From contig NZ_JAYFUL010000005.1 in NCBI RefSeq assembly GCF_034928825.1, positions 62,001-126,000 of the forward strand: DNA of 64,000 nt, read 5' to 3'. The notes below the pieces were generated by a model that ran no database searches, had not been told where the DNA came from, and worked only from the letters and a program-made list of their open reading frames with translations. Position numbers and translations under genes: made by a program. Source of the stretch: Arcicella aquatica (GTDB taxonomy: Bacteria > Bacteroidota > Bacteroidia > Cytophagales > Spirosomataceae). This document shows, piece after piece, positions 55,317-63,833 of this stretch (positions within the stretch are counted from its first letter, which is position 1; the number at the start of each line of letters is the position of its first letter).

Positions 55317-56708
55317 ATGGACGGTTTAGTTATGGCGGGACAGTTAATTTTAGGACTGTCAATTTTAGTAAGTTTACATGAATTTGGACATTATATTACC
55401 GCAAAATGGTTCAAAATGCGTGTTGATAAATTCTACCTATTTTTTGATTTCTTATTCCCAGTACCTACGGTGCTGAACTTTGCTTTATTCAAAAAGAAAA
55501 TCGGTGATACAGAATATGGTTTGGGTTGGTTTCCACTGGGTGGTTATGTTTCGATTGCAGGGATGATTGATGAAACCCAAGATGCTTCTAAATTATCTGC
55601 CGTTCCTGAACCTTGGGAATTCCGTGGTAAACCAGCTTGGCAACGCTTAATCGTGATGCTTGGTGGTATTATCGTTAACGTAATTTTGGGTGTTGTTATC
55701 TACTTTGGTATTAACTATAAAACGGGTAATAACTATATTTCTAAAGACGAATTAAACAAAAACGGTATTTATGCAGGAAGCTTAGCACAAGAGGTTGGCT
55801 TTAAAACTGGCGATAAAGTACTGAAAGTAAACGGACAAGATTTTAAAGAGTATAGCGAAATAGGTGGTGCTATCTTGGATGATAACGTTTCTTATACCGT
55901 AGAGCGGGCTGGTAAAATTATTGAAGTGGTAATTCCATCTGACTTTTTGAATAAATTGTCTGACCAAAAAGATCAATTCATTCAGCCATTATATCCTTTC
56001 AAAATTGCGCTAGTTTCCGAACCAAAAAAGCCCTCATTATTAAGTAAACTATTTGGTAAATCTGGCGAACAAGAAGAATATCCTGCCTACAAAGCTGGAT
56101 TGAAAGCAGGTGATAAAATTGTGAGTATGAACGGACAACCTGTGGTTTTCTATCAGTTATTAAAAGACAGTCTAACAAAATATGCTGGCAAAAAAGTAGC
56201 TTTTGGGATAGAAAGACAAGGGAAAGTTGATACAATGGATATTACTGTTACCAAAGAAGGAAAGCTTGGATTTGCGATGGAACGTTTGATTAAATTCTCT
56301 CACGAGGATTATACTATCGGACAGGCCTTTGTAATGGGTGCTCACGATGCTTTTGACGTGGTAGTAAAAAATGTAAAAGGCTTTAAAAAGATTTTTGCGG
56401 GAGATGTTCGTGCTGATAAAGCATTGAGCGGTCCTTTTGAAATTGCAGAAATGTATGGTGCTCACTGGGATTGGTTAAATTTCTGGACGCTTACAGGTTT
56501 GCTTTCGATGGCATTGGCATTTATGAATTTGTTGCCAATTCCTGCGTTAGACGGTGGTCATGCTTTGTTTTTATTATATGAAATCATCACTGGTCGCCCA
56601 CCATCGGAAAAAGTATTAGAGAGAGCTCAACAAGTAGGAACAGTAATCCTGTTGGGACTAATGGTTTTTGTATTAGGAAATGGTGCCTTCAAAACATTTT
56701 TCAAATAG
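55317..56708 (+). CDS. rseP: Site-2 intramembrane zinc metalloprotease RseP
   Basis: RseP cuts anti-sigma factors and other membrane helices in regulated intramembrane proteolysis. The 463-residue protein has the zinc motif HEFGH (residues 21-25) in the first membrane helix and the third-ligand motif NLLPIPALDGGH near the C-terminus. Two PDZ-like regions lie between (about 150-205 and 245-310), with the usual AxxAGLKAGDKIVSMNGQPV pattern in the second. Family length is normal. Bacteroidota use it with ECF sigma/anti-sigma pairs, none of which lie in this window. Confidence 0.95.
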   Translation: MDGLVMAGQLILGLSILVSLHEFGHYITAKWFKMRVDKFYLFFDFLFPVPTVLNFALFKKKIGDTEYGLGWFPLGGYVSIAGMIDETQDASKLSAVPEPWEFRGKPAWQRLIVMLGGIIVNVILGVVIYFGINYKTGNNYISKDELNKNGIYAGSLAQEVGFKTGDKVLKVNGQDFKEYSEIGGAILDDNVSYTVERAGKIIEVVIPSDFLNKLSDQKDQFIQPLYPFKIALVSEPKKPSLLSKLFGKSGEQEEYPAYKAGLKAGDKIVSMNGQPVVFYQLLKDSLTKYAGKKVAFGIERQGKVDTMDITVTKEGKLGFAMERLIKFSHEDYTIGQAFVMGAHDAFDVVVKNVKGFKKIFAGDVRADKALSGPFEIAEMYGAHWDWLNFWTLTGLLSMALAFMNLLPIPALDGGHALFLLYEIITGRPPSEKVLERAQQVGTVILLGLMVFVLGNGAFKTFFK

Positions 56709-56754
56709 AATGATAGTAATTAATAATATTAATATACAAAAAACCCATACCCAA

Positions 56755-56784
56755 CCCCTTCTCCTTCAGAGAAGGGGCTTTTTT
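56755..56784 (+). terminator. Terminator after rseP
   Basis: CCCCTTCTC (56755-56763) pairs with GAGAAGGGG (56769-56777) around CTTCA, followed by CTTTTTT. Confidence 0.8.
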
Positions 56785-56815
56785 GGCTTCAAGAAGACTA
56801 TTAAATTCAATTTTT

Positions 56816-56853
56816 TATCCCTAGCGAGGGACTTAAGTCCCTCGCTAGGGATA
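56816..56853. repeat. 38-bp perfect palindrome before the DUF6702 gene
   Basis: TATCCCTAGCGAGGGACTT and its exact reverse complement meet with no spacer. It is the most GC-rich short stretch of the area and lies 18 bp before the likely GTG start. It may be a REP-like repeat, a cruciform or a protein-binding site. Confidence 0.6.
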
Positions 56854-56871
56854 TTTAGCTTAACTGCATTT

Positions 56872-57381
56872 GTGAAACGGTTTATCCCCCTTTTAGGAAT
56901 CATCATCCTTTCAAGCAGTTTCAGGCTAAGTAATACTGGTTTTCACGCATTCCATACGAGTCTTACAGAAATGCGTTATAATGCTAAAAGCAAAGGATTT
57001 GAAGTAAGCCTTAGGGTATTTACAGACGACCTAGAGAAGGTAATATCACGTGACAATCAGAACAAGAAAATTGTTATTGAGAATAATGACAAGAATGATG
57101 CTTTGGTAGAACAATATGTAAAAAAACACTTTATGTTGGTGAATGCTACCAATCAACTAAAGGCGATTCAATACGTTGGTAAAGAAAAAGAAGGTGATGC
57201 TACTTGGATTTATTTAGAAGTACCTGTGAACGAAGCCATTGCAGGATTAAAACTTAAGAATGATGTATTGGTTGATATGTTTGAAGACCAAACAAATATT
57301 GTAAATGTCTTTGTAAAAGATGAAAAAAAGTCCTTTATCTTCAATGCAAAAACAAAGATTTTTGCCATTAGCTTTGAGTAA
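56872..57381 (+). CDS. DUF6702-family exported protein
   Basis: The start is taken at GTG 56872, giving 169 residues. The first ~25 residues (MKRFIPLLGIIILSSSFRLS) are a signal peptide. An upstream in-frame extension to 56680 runs through the terminator and the palindrome and is not believable. The mature part is the typical DUF6702 pattern: HAFHTSLTEMRYNAKSKGFE, LRVFTDDLEKVI and the closing MFEDQTNIVNVFV. Proteins of this family are predicted periplasmic in Bacteroidota; the function is unknown. It ends two bases before the convergent mcrC stop. Confidence 0.82.
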   Translation: MKRFIPLLGIIILSSSFRLSNTGFHAFHTSLTEMRYNAKSKGFEVSLRVFTDDLEKVISRDNQNKKIVIENNDKNDALVEQYVKKHFMLVNATNQLKAIQYVGKEKEGDATWIYLEVPVNEAIAGLKLKNDVLVDMFEDQTNIVNVFVKDEKKSFIFNAKTKIFAISFE

Positions 57382-57382
57382 T

Positions 57383-58423
57383 TTATGTAGCATGAGGTTC
57401 TAACTCATCCTGTTTTTTATCTAATATTTTTAACAAATCGTTTTTGATTTCCATCCACGATTGATTAAGGTTCAAAGTTTCTACCCTGATTTGATGCCCT
57501 TCGTAAGTATAAGAAAGACTCAGACTTTTCTGAACGGTTGGGTACAACAAAATCCCTTCAGCTTGTAGGTTTGGCTGATTTTTTAAGTAGGCAAACATTT
57601 GGTATAAGTTCCGAGAATGTATTTTCTCCGCATCATAAAAATGCTGAAGCGTTTCTGAATAATACTTGGCATCTATGATAATCTTTCTGTCAGAAGGGAG
57701 TTTGACAGAAATATCCGTTTGCATTTTAGGTAAAAACTGCATCTGTTCACCTGTAAACTGCCAATGTAAATCTTCTCTGAAAACCCTAGCTTCGGGTACT
57801 TCAATCTTGTAGAAATTTCGGACAAATTCTTCAAACAGCCTAGCCATTTGGCGTTCGTCTCTCAGAAAATCTTTAAATTTTACTTCACCTGTTTTTTCGT
57901 GAATCAGTAGATTGTGATGTAACAATTCACAAATATTGAGTAAAAAGAGATAATACTGATTATGACGATTAATCTGTACACGCGCAAAAGTATCATTACT
58001 GATTGTGATAGTATCAATATCAGCTAAATGATACAAAACAGTTTGTATCTCTCTTTTCAGTTTCCTATCAAGCGTTGGCAACTTTATTACATGTTGTAAG
58101 GATGTTTTTAATACCTGATTAGATAAAATATTGACTGAAAGCTCATCAAACTCGCACATTGCTAATCCTTGCTGAAATAGATTTTTACGGAATGAATAAT
58201 TAAAATCTACTCTCCCTTTGATGCCTTGATAAAGGTTTTGTTCGGCAATGTATTGTTTATCTAGCCCACGATTAATTAATAATTTTGTACCCTTCAAAAG
58301 CACCCTTGCTAGCAAATTAGGCAAATCTGTCACTTCAATGGTAGAAACATTGATAAGCTCCTTTTCCTCAAGCCGATTCCAAGCATAGCAGAGTAGGTAA
58401 TATATGTTTTCGATGGGAATCAT
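57383..58423 (-). CDS. mcrC: McrC-like restriction endonuclease subunit
   Basis: McrC is the nuclease partner of the McrB NTPase in modification-dependent (type IV) restriction. The 346-residue protein has an N-terminal McrB-contact part. It starts IPIENIYYLLCYAWNRL and includes NLYQGIKGRVDF, as in the McrC/LlaJI family. A C-terminal PD-(D/E)xK nuclease domain follows, with Asp237 in MQTDISVKL and Asp251-Ala-Lys253 in KIIIDAKYY. All catalytic residues appear intact. It lies 90 bp after mcrB on the same strand; a short tandem GCGGAGT repeat fills part of the gap. Confidence 0.9.
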   Translation of the reverse strand: MIPIENIYYLLCYAWNRLEEKELINVSTIEVTDLPNLLARVLLKGTKLLINRGLDKQYIAEQNLYQGIKGRVDFNYSFRKNLFQQGLAMCEFDELSVNILSNQVLKTSLQHVIKLPTLDRKLKREIQTVLYHLADIDTITISNDTFARVQINRHNQYYLFLLNICELLHHNLLIHEKTGEVKFKDFLRDERQMARLFEEFVRNFYKIEVPEARVFREDLHWQFTGEQMQFLPKMQTDISVKLPSDRKIIIDAKYYSETLQHFYDAEKIHSRNLYQMFAYLKNQPNLQAEGILLYPTVQKSLSLSYTYEGHQIRVETLNLNQSWMEIKNDLLKILDKKQDELEPHAT

Positions 58424-58513
58424 TTTGAGTGAGGAGTTTTGAATGCGGAGTGCGGAGTGTTTTTTTATTAATCCTTTAGTTTTCTAAATAAGCTCATTTC
58501 TCGAAGCTTAAAG

Positions 58514-59851
58514 CTAAAAAATCTCAAGCAATTTCTTAATCTCAGCCTTTACTTTATCCTCATTATCAAACCAATATTCTTCTAAAAGCGGAGCGATTTC
58601 TAGGTTTACAATCCTGCGATACCATTTATGCGTATCATCTTCATTCGCAAAAGTTGAAAAATAACTATGCCCAATCTGAAAACCTTTTTGTAGATTTTTA
58701 TCATTGGCAATCACTTGATTCAATTGTGAGATTACTTTACTGATGTTTTCAGCAAAATTTCTTTCAACACCTTTTTGTACTAAATATGCTACAAACTTTT
58801 GGTTGAAAAGTGGCTCTAGGCTAATAAAGGCAAAGCGTCTTCTCAAGGCATAATCTATCATTGCCAAAGAGCGATCTGCTGTATTCATTGTGCCGATGAT
58901 GTACAAATTATCAGGCACATAAAACGGTTCAGAGTCTTTATCGCCATAAGTCAATGGCATTTCGTTGGCTCGTCCACGTTTGTCAGATTCAATTAGGAGT
59001 AACAATTCACCAAAAATTTTGCTCAGGTTACCACGGTTTATTTCATCAATAATAAAAAAATGGTCTATCCCTGCATTGCGTTGCGCTTGTCTACAAAACT
59101 CATAAAATACTCCATTTTTAAGTTTAAACCCTCCTTCTCCGTCAGGTCGTAGCCCTTGAATAAAGTCTTCATAAGAATATGACTGGTGAAACTGTACCAT
59201 TTTTATCCTAGAATCGTCCTGAGTACCGACCAGCGTATAAGCTAGCCTCTTAGCAATAAAGGTTTTGCCCACGCCCGGAGAGCCTTGAAGAATAATATTT
59301 TTCTTGTATTTCAGCGTCTCGAGTATCTCTTCAAATTGCTCTTCATCCATAAATAGGTCAACTAAAGCATCCTTTTTTTCATAAGGTATCAACACATCTT
59401 CCCCCATCATTGCTTCTTTCTGTGCATCAATCATTGCCTGAATAGCCTCAAATTCATCCTCGGTAATGTTGAATAAACTTCCTTGATTGTTTCTATTCTT
59501 TAATACTTCCGAATCTTTAAAAAAATGAATGGATTTTAGCTCAATCCAATCGATAGGTTCGGGTACTCGTTCTTTCAGTTTGAAAGAAATTATTTCTCCA
59601 AAATGAGGGTCGACGTGCAGTGCTTCTGTAATCTCAAAAATTGCTTTTATTTGTTTTACAGGAGTAGATTCATAGCCAATCACTAAATCGCCTTTCTTTA
59701 CAGCCTCGAAATATTTATAGATCCGCCTTTTATGGTCAAACTCGTTATGCGAAGTATAAGACTGTACTTGTTCAGGTTTGAGCGAGTCTATCGACCAAAT
59801 ACGAGGATTGGCATTCAACCACCAATAATTTCTAGCATTTTTTTGAGGCAT
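58514..59851 (-). CDS. mcrB: McrB-like AAA+ GTPase with N-terminal EVE domain
   Basis: The 445-residue protein (from ATG 59851) begins with an EVE domain (about 8-125, NYWWLNANPRIWSIDSL). That fold reads modified bases and is related to YTH/PUA domains. The AAA+ motor has Walker A GSPGVGKT (190-197), Walker B FFIIDEINRGN (265-275), the McrB signature MNTADRS (322-328) and the Arg-rich RRRF (337-340). In classical McrB the N-terminal domain recognises methylcytosine; here an EVE domain takes its place. ATG 59860 is an alternative start, but the -7 box at 59870-59877 would leave almost no leader. Confidence 0.92.
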   Translation of the reverse strand: MPQKNARNYWWLNANPRIWSIDSLKPEQVQSYTSHNEFDHKRRIYKYFEAVKKGDLVIGYESTPVKQIKAIFEITEALHVDPHFGEIISFKLKERVPEPIDWIELKSIHFFKDSEVLKNRNNQGSLFNITEDEFEAIQAMIDAQKEAMMGEDVLIPYEKKDALVDLFMDEEQFEEILETLKYKKNIILQGSPGVGKTFIAKRLAYTLVGTQDDSRIKMVQFHQSYSYEDFIQGLRPDGEGGFKLKNGVFYEFCRQAQRNAGIDHFFIIDEINRGNLSKIFGELLLLIESDKRGRANEMPLTYGDKDSEPFYVPDNLYIIGTMNTADRSLAMIDYALRRRFAFISLEPLFNQKFVAYLVQKGVERNFAENISKVISQLNQVIANDKNLQKGFQIGHSYFSTFANEDDTHKWYRRIVNLEIAPLLEEYWFDNEDKVKAEIKKLLEIF

Positions 59852-59869
59852 CTCTATCATAAGTTTATA

Positions 59870-59877
59870 CAAATATA
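59870..59877 (-). promoter_or_regulatory. Candidate -7 box of mcrBC
   Basis: Minus-strand TATATTTG, an exact TAnnTTTG match. A TTTG 22 bp further upstream (59903-59900) is slightly beyond the usual spacing and lies in the RNase G terminator. Confidence 0.4.
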
Positions 59878-59882
59878 GGCAA

Positions 59883-59923
59883 AAAAAACAGCCTGAAATC
59901 AAAGTGAAATCAGGCTGTTTTTT
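59883..59923 (-). terminator. Terminator of rng
   Basis: A 14-bp perfect stem (core CAGCCTGA/TCAGGCTG) with A- and T-runs of six, directly after the rng stop and before mcrB. Confidence 0.85.
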
Positions 59924-59937
59924 CAGGTAATTATCGT

Positions 59938-61494
59938 TTATCCATTCAATTCGATTGGCTCGCTATGGTCGTTCAGAAATTTGAAATCTGTAATACCAAA
60001 GGACGTATCCTGAATTAAATTCACCCATGTTTTATATTTAAAGAACCACTTCATACGGATTGAAGGGAACCCTTTTGTAAAATATGCATGTAAAAACGGA
60101 TGAAGTAAAATAGTTGGTTTTTTCTCGTTTTGTTTCTCTAGAATATGTTCAAGATGATGCTCTATAATATCCGAAATAGCAATACTTGCCGTAATCTTGC
60201 CAGTTCCGCCACATGTCGGACAGTTTTCTGCTGTTACCACATTCATTTCAGGACGAACCCGCTGACGTGTAATTTGCATCAAACCAAACTTTGTCAAAGG
60301 CAAAATGGTATATTTAGAACGGTCGGTCTTCATTTCATCCTTCATGATATCCTGAATCAATTTCTTGTTTTCAGGTCTTTTCATATCAATAAAGTCAATG
60401 ACAATAATTCCGCCCATATCTCTCAGTCTTAACTGACGAGCAATCTCTTTGGCAGCTTCACGGTTTACGCTCAGGGCTGTTGCTTCTTGGCCATCTTCGT
60501 TGTTAGATTTATTACCTGAGTTTACATCTATTACGTGCAAAGCTTCGGTATGTTCTACAATTAAATAACCTCCCTGCGGCAAACTTACTGAACGTCCAAA
60601 CAACATTTTCAGTTGTTTTTCGATACCCAGTTGTTCAAATACTTTATTCTTCCCTTGGTGAAGTTTCACAATTTTTTCCTTTTCAGGAGCAATATTGGAA
60701 ACATAATTGCGGGCTTCTTGAAACAGTTCTGGGGTATCAACGACAACGCTATCAAAATTCTCGTTTAATAAATCACGCAACATTGATGTTGCACGGCTCA
60801 TCTCTCCGATTATCTTATCACGTGGTTTAGCACTTTTCAGTGCTTTCATTCCTGCATCCCATTTAGCGATGGACTCGCGGAGGTCTTTATCCAATTCCTC
60901 TACTTCTTTTCCTTCAGCTACTGTTCTTACAATCACTCCAAAATTCGCAGGTTTAATTGAAGACATCAAACGTTGTAAACGCTGACGTTCAGCCTTTGCG
61001 GTAATTTTTTTGGAGATATTCACCCCATTTGAAAAAGGAACTAAGACGGTATAACGCCCTGCGATAGAAATATCACAAGACAATCGAGGTCCTTTTGTCG
61101 AAATAGGTTCCTTCACAACTTGCACTAAAATTGGCGTATTTTTACTTAATACCTTATCAATTTTATCGTGCTTGTCAATTTCAGGTTCTAGCTTAAAGTT
61201 ATCTAATCGTCCAGACTGTAATCTTTCAGCGATAACCTCTTTCGTAAATTTGTTTAAGGAATTGACGTTCGGACCTAAATCATGATAATGAAGAAAGGCG
61301 TCTTTCTCATAGCCAATATCGATAAAGGCAGCGTTCAATCCCGTTACCATCTTCTTGACCGTCCCGAGATAAATATCTCCGACAGAAAAGTGTGGTTCGG
61401 ACTCCTCTAAGTGGTATTCCACAATACGCTTGTCTTGCAACAAAGCAATGCGGTCACCTTTGGGAGTCGAATTGATAATTAATTCATTACTCAC
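59938..61494 (-). CDS. rng: Ribonuclease G (RNase E/G family)
   Basis: RNase G trims 16S rRNA ends and cuts mRNAs. The 518-residue protein has an N-terminal S1 domain (about 35-130, FSVGDIYLGTVKKMVTGLNA) and an RNase H-like core. Catalytic metal ligands are Asp323 in VIDVNSG and the DFIDM acidic pair near 367-370. The Zn-link ENCPTCGGTGK is present for dimerisation. There is no long C-terminal scaffold, so it is the RNase G form. It lies downstream of the small basic protein gene, in the opposite-order neighbourhood of HU. No exact -7 box lies directly upstream. Confidence 0.95.
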   Translation of the reverse strand: MSNELIINSTPKGDRIALLQDKRIVEYHLEESEPHFSVGDIYLGTVKKMVTGLNAAFIDIGYEKDAFLHYHDLGPNVNSLNKFTKEVIAERLQSGRLDNFKLEPEIDKHDKIDKVLSKNTPILVQVVKEPISTKGPRLSCDISIAGRYTVLVPFSNGVNISKKITAKAERQRLQRLMSSIKPANFGVIVRTVAEGKEVEELDKDLRESIAKWDAGMKALKSAKPRDKIIGEMSRATSMLRDLLNENFDSVVVDTPELFQEARNYVSNIAPEKEKIVKLHQGKNKVFEQLGIEKQLKMLFGRSVSLPQGGYLIVEHTEALHVIDVNSGNKSNNEDGQEATALSVNREAAKEIARQLRLRDMGGIIVIDFIDMKRPENKKLIQDIMKDEMKTDRSKYTILPLTKFGLMQITRQRVRPEMNVVTAENCPTCGGTGKITASIAISDIIEHHLEHILEKQNEKKPTILLHPFLHAYFTKGFPSIRMKWFFKYKTWVNLIQDTSFGITDFKFLNDHSEPIELNG

Positions 61495-61928
61495 AGGTGA
61501 TTAAAGCATTTAGAAATGAAAGAGATATGAAGGACGTCGTAGTAGTGAGTATGCTTGCGTTAAGTCTTTAAAAATTTAGAAAATTCCAGATATGTGCGAG
61601 CCTAGAAAAAAAGGAAAAATCGATTTTTTATTAGGAGAATTATCACAACAAAAGGGTGATAATTATTAATTAAAATTAGTCTGAAATTTAATATTTTTAA
61701 ATTGACTTTAATGAAGGTGACTTATCTTGGTTAAGCAAATGATTTTATTAAATAGCCTGATTAAACACTAAATAGAAAACAAAAAGCATTAGTAATTAAT
61801 ACTTAGTATTTTTTTAAAATCACTACATATCCCCAAAATGTCATGACCGAAAATTACATAAAAAACTGACAATGAAACCTTTATGTAATTAAACTTTTCT
61901 TTCAAGCAATCAATCTCACAAAAACAAC

Positions 61929-61969
61929 AAAAACAGGCAAATTCCACATAGGAGACTCTGCCTGTTTTT
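61929..61969 (-). terminator. Terminator of the small ribosomal-type gene
   Basis: AAAAACAGGCA (61929-61939) pairs perfectly with TGCCTGTTTTT (61959-61969); on the minus strand a T-rich tail follows. Confidence 0.8.
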
Positions 61970-61977
61970 TGGGTACT

Positions 61978-62034
61978 AAGGCGAAAGGAAAAGACTGGTA
62001 ATAAATATTTACTTTGCCCGTTTCCTTATGCCTT
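61978..62034 (-). other. Stem-loop directly after the small ribosomal-type gene
   Basis: AAGGC and AAGGAAA on the left pair with GCCTT and TTTCCTT on the right, separated by a two-base mismatch. It starts 3 bp after the stop and lacks a T-run, so it may protect or process the 3' end. Confidence 0.45.
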
Positions 62035-62036
62035 AA

Positions 62037-62126
62037 CTACTTCTTCTTATGTCTACTTTTTCTAAGACGCTTCTTTCTTTTGTGCGTTGAGATCTTATGT
62101 CTCTTTCTTTTTTTTCCGCAAGGCAT
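62037..62126 (-). CDS. 29-residue basic protein, AURKAIP1/COX24 (mS38/bS22-like) family
   Basis: I read this gene by eye on the minus strand: MPCGKKRKRHKISTHKRKKR followed by nine more basic residues and TAG. The pattern of a short Lys/Arg/His-rich chain with KRHKISTHKRKKRLRK matches the Bacteroidota AURKAIP1/COX24-domain proteins. That domain is found in mitochondrial ribosomal protein mS38, and a similar tiny protein (bS22) was seen in mycobacterial ribosomes. A role as a small-subunit ribosomal protein is likely by family, not proven here. It is followed by a hairpin and a terminator. Confidence 0.85.
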   Translation of the reverse strand: MPCGKKRKRHKISTHKRKKRLRKSRHKKK

Positions 62127-62219
62127 GATTCTAAAAGGTTTTAAATGTTAAAAATATGTTTAATGTTTTTGTATTTCTGATGCTAAAGAAGCTCGAAAAG
62201 TAATATTCAAAGTGCAATA

Positions 62220-63080
62220 TTACTTTAATTTTGACAAAATTTCATTAGCTGCAGCTTTTTCTTGTGAATCAGTACTATTCGCAAGTACTTTTTCTAGAAT
62301 AGCTTTAGCCTCTTCTTTTCTGTCTAACTCAGCTAAGCAATATCCCAAATTCAAAGCTGCCTTTGAATTAGACGGGTTATTCTTCAAAATTTGTTTAAAG
62401 CGTTCAACTGCTTTTCCAAACTGATTTGAACGAATAGAAAGTATGCCTAAACTGAACAAAGCTGGTTCATAATCTGGTTCCTTTGCAATTACTTCTCTCA
62501 ACATCGTAATACCCTGCATAGGGGTCGAAGTAGATACGTAAGTCATTGCCATGTTGGTTTTAGCCAACAAGTTTTCAGGATTTTTTGCCAAAACTTTACT
62601 AAAAATTTCTCTGGCCTTTTCCCCTAACACTGTAGTCTTTTCTGCTTGAAGCGAGTAGGTAAATGCTTCGTAATACAAATTACCTGCTTTCATCAAATTC
62701 GTCTCTGAGGGTTCGATTTTGTTGGCTACTTCCTCAGCATAATAAGCGGCACTGTCAAAGCGAGTATATTCTACAAATTTGGCAATCAATTCGTCTGCCG
62801 CCTTCATTTTTACTTTCGCTGTGCTACCATTCAAATAACTCCCCTTCAATTGCGCAATCACACGTTGCTGTTCAACACTCAATGTAGCACCATGGCTTTC
62901 GGCACTTTCTTGTGTTTTAGATGCTGCCATTTTATCGCGATTGGCAGTTGGTGCAGGGGTTTCTTCCGAAGTTTGCTCCAACTTTCTCTTCTCATCGTTC
63001 ACAACTACTTTTGGTAAACTGTATAAACCTCCAACCAATCCGAAGGCAATAACGATGATAATGATAAAAGGCTTTTGCAT
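62220..63080 (-). CDS. Membrane-anchored TPR protein
   Basis: The 286-residue product has one N-terminal membrane helix (about 4-20), then a low-complexity linker (about 30-60). From about 100 to 286 it has TPR-like helices, for example LLAKTNMAMTYVSTSTPMQG, EPALFSLGILSIRSNQFGKA and SKAALNLGYCLAELDRKEEA. It probably faces the periplasm and acts as a scaffold. Its place between HU and the small ribosomal-type gene, all on the minus strand, is not informative about function. Confidence 0.85.
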   Translation of the reverse strand: MQKPFIIIIVIAFGLVGGLYSLPKVVVNDEKRKLEQTSEETPAPTANRDKMAASKTQESAESHGATLSVEQQRVIAQLKGSYLNGSTAKVKMKAADELIAKFVEYTRFDSAAYYAEEVANKIEPSETNLMKAGNLYYEAFTYSLQAEKTTVLGEKAREIFSKVLAKNPENLLAKTNMAMTYVSTSTPMQGITMLREVIAKEPDYEPALFSLGILSIRSNQFGKAVERFKQILKNNPSNSKAALNLGYCLAELDRKEEAKAILEKVLANSTDSQEKAAANEILSKLK

Positions 63081-63198
63081 GATTTTTTTAGTTTTTAAGC
63101 TATTAATTTATCTGTAAAGGTAAATTTTAAAAACCCCAATTACTGTTAAAGTGTTTCACACGGATAACAAAGAATTTGAACAGACAACTAAACTTAAT

Positions 63199-63483
63199 CT
63201 ATTTTGCGTTTGATTTAACCTGTTCTACAAAAGTTTTTGCAGGTTTGAAACTAGGAATAAAGTGTTCTGGAATCTCGATTGAAGTATTCTTAGAGATATT
63301 ACGAGCGATTTTGTGTGCTCTTTTCTTGTTTACAAAACTTCCGAAACCTCTTACATAAATTGGTTCACCATTTGAAAGGTTGTCTTTTACTACCGAAAAG
63401 AAAGACTCAATTGCACTTGATACATCTGCTTTGTCGATACCAGTCTTGTCTGAAATTTCTGCGATTACGTCTGCTTTAGTCAC
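63199..63483 (-). CDS. HU/IHF-family DNA-binding protein
   Basis: HU-type proteins bend and compact DNA. The start is taken at GTG 63483, giving 94 residues beginning MTKADVIAEISDKTGIDKAD, the normal HU start. A TTG reading 42 bp earlier adds residues unlike the family. The beta-arm signature is present as GFGSFVNKKRAHKIARNISK, and the Pro-bearing tip appears as EIPEHFIPSFKPAK. A -7 box at 63628-63635 would give a leader of about 140 nt. Confidence 0.93.
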   Translation of the reverse strand: MTKADVIAEISDKTGIDKADVSSAIESFFSVVKDNLSNGEPIYVRGFGSFVNKKRAHKIARNISKNTSIEIPEHFIPSFKPAKTFVEQVKSNAK

Positions 63484-63627
63484 TTTATTGAAAATTTTAG
63501 GATTAATAAAAAATATGTTAAACAAATAATGATTGGTTGCGTTTCAGCATTGAAAATAACGGTAGAGTTCACCTTGATTTTAGTGATGAAATCATTACTT
63601 TCGTAACCCCTTGATTATTAAGGGTCA

Positions 63628-63635
63628 CAAAGGTA
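63628..63635 (-). promoter_or_regulatory. Candidate -7 box of the HU-like gene
   Basis: Minus-strand TACCTTTG, an exact TAnnTTTG match. No -33 box is found at normal spacing. The leader contains a small CCCTT/AAGGG hairpin near 63607-63624. Confidence 0.4.
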
Positions 63636-63833
63636 CGGCTTTGGTTTGAATTATGAAAGAAACAAAAAAATATTATCCGAACTTTTTTTTCGTAATTGCT
63701 TAATTGTTAGCCGATTGCCAAAACTTAAATCCGTTCTCGAATATCAATTTTTAGATTAATTTCTTGGAAAAACAATAAATTCAGTCATTTTTAGTACAAA
63801 AGTCTATTTGCGAACAAACAAACTACTCATCCT

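Larger units (their letters stand above)
61495..62036. other. Gene-free stretch between rng and the small ribosomal-type gene
   Basis: It holds three hairpins: 61638-61664 (AATTATCAC/GTGATAATT), the terminator 61929-61969 and a larger stem 61978-62034. The middle ~260 bp is AT-rich with nothing I recognise. Confidence 0.6.

Noticed and set aside
56755..56853. Two GC-rich inverted repeats as a CRISPR array
   Set aside because: They differ in sequence and there are no repeated spacers; no CRISPR array or cas gene is in the window.
56680..56871. Upstream extension of the DUF6702 gene
   Set aside because: The frame reads through the rseP end, a terminator and the palindrome; the signal peptide starts at GTG 56872.
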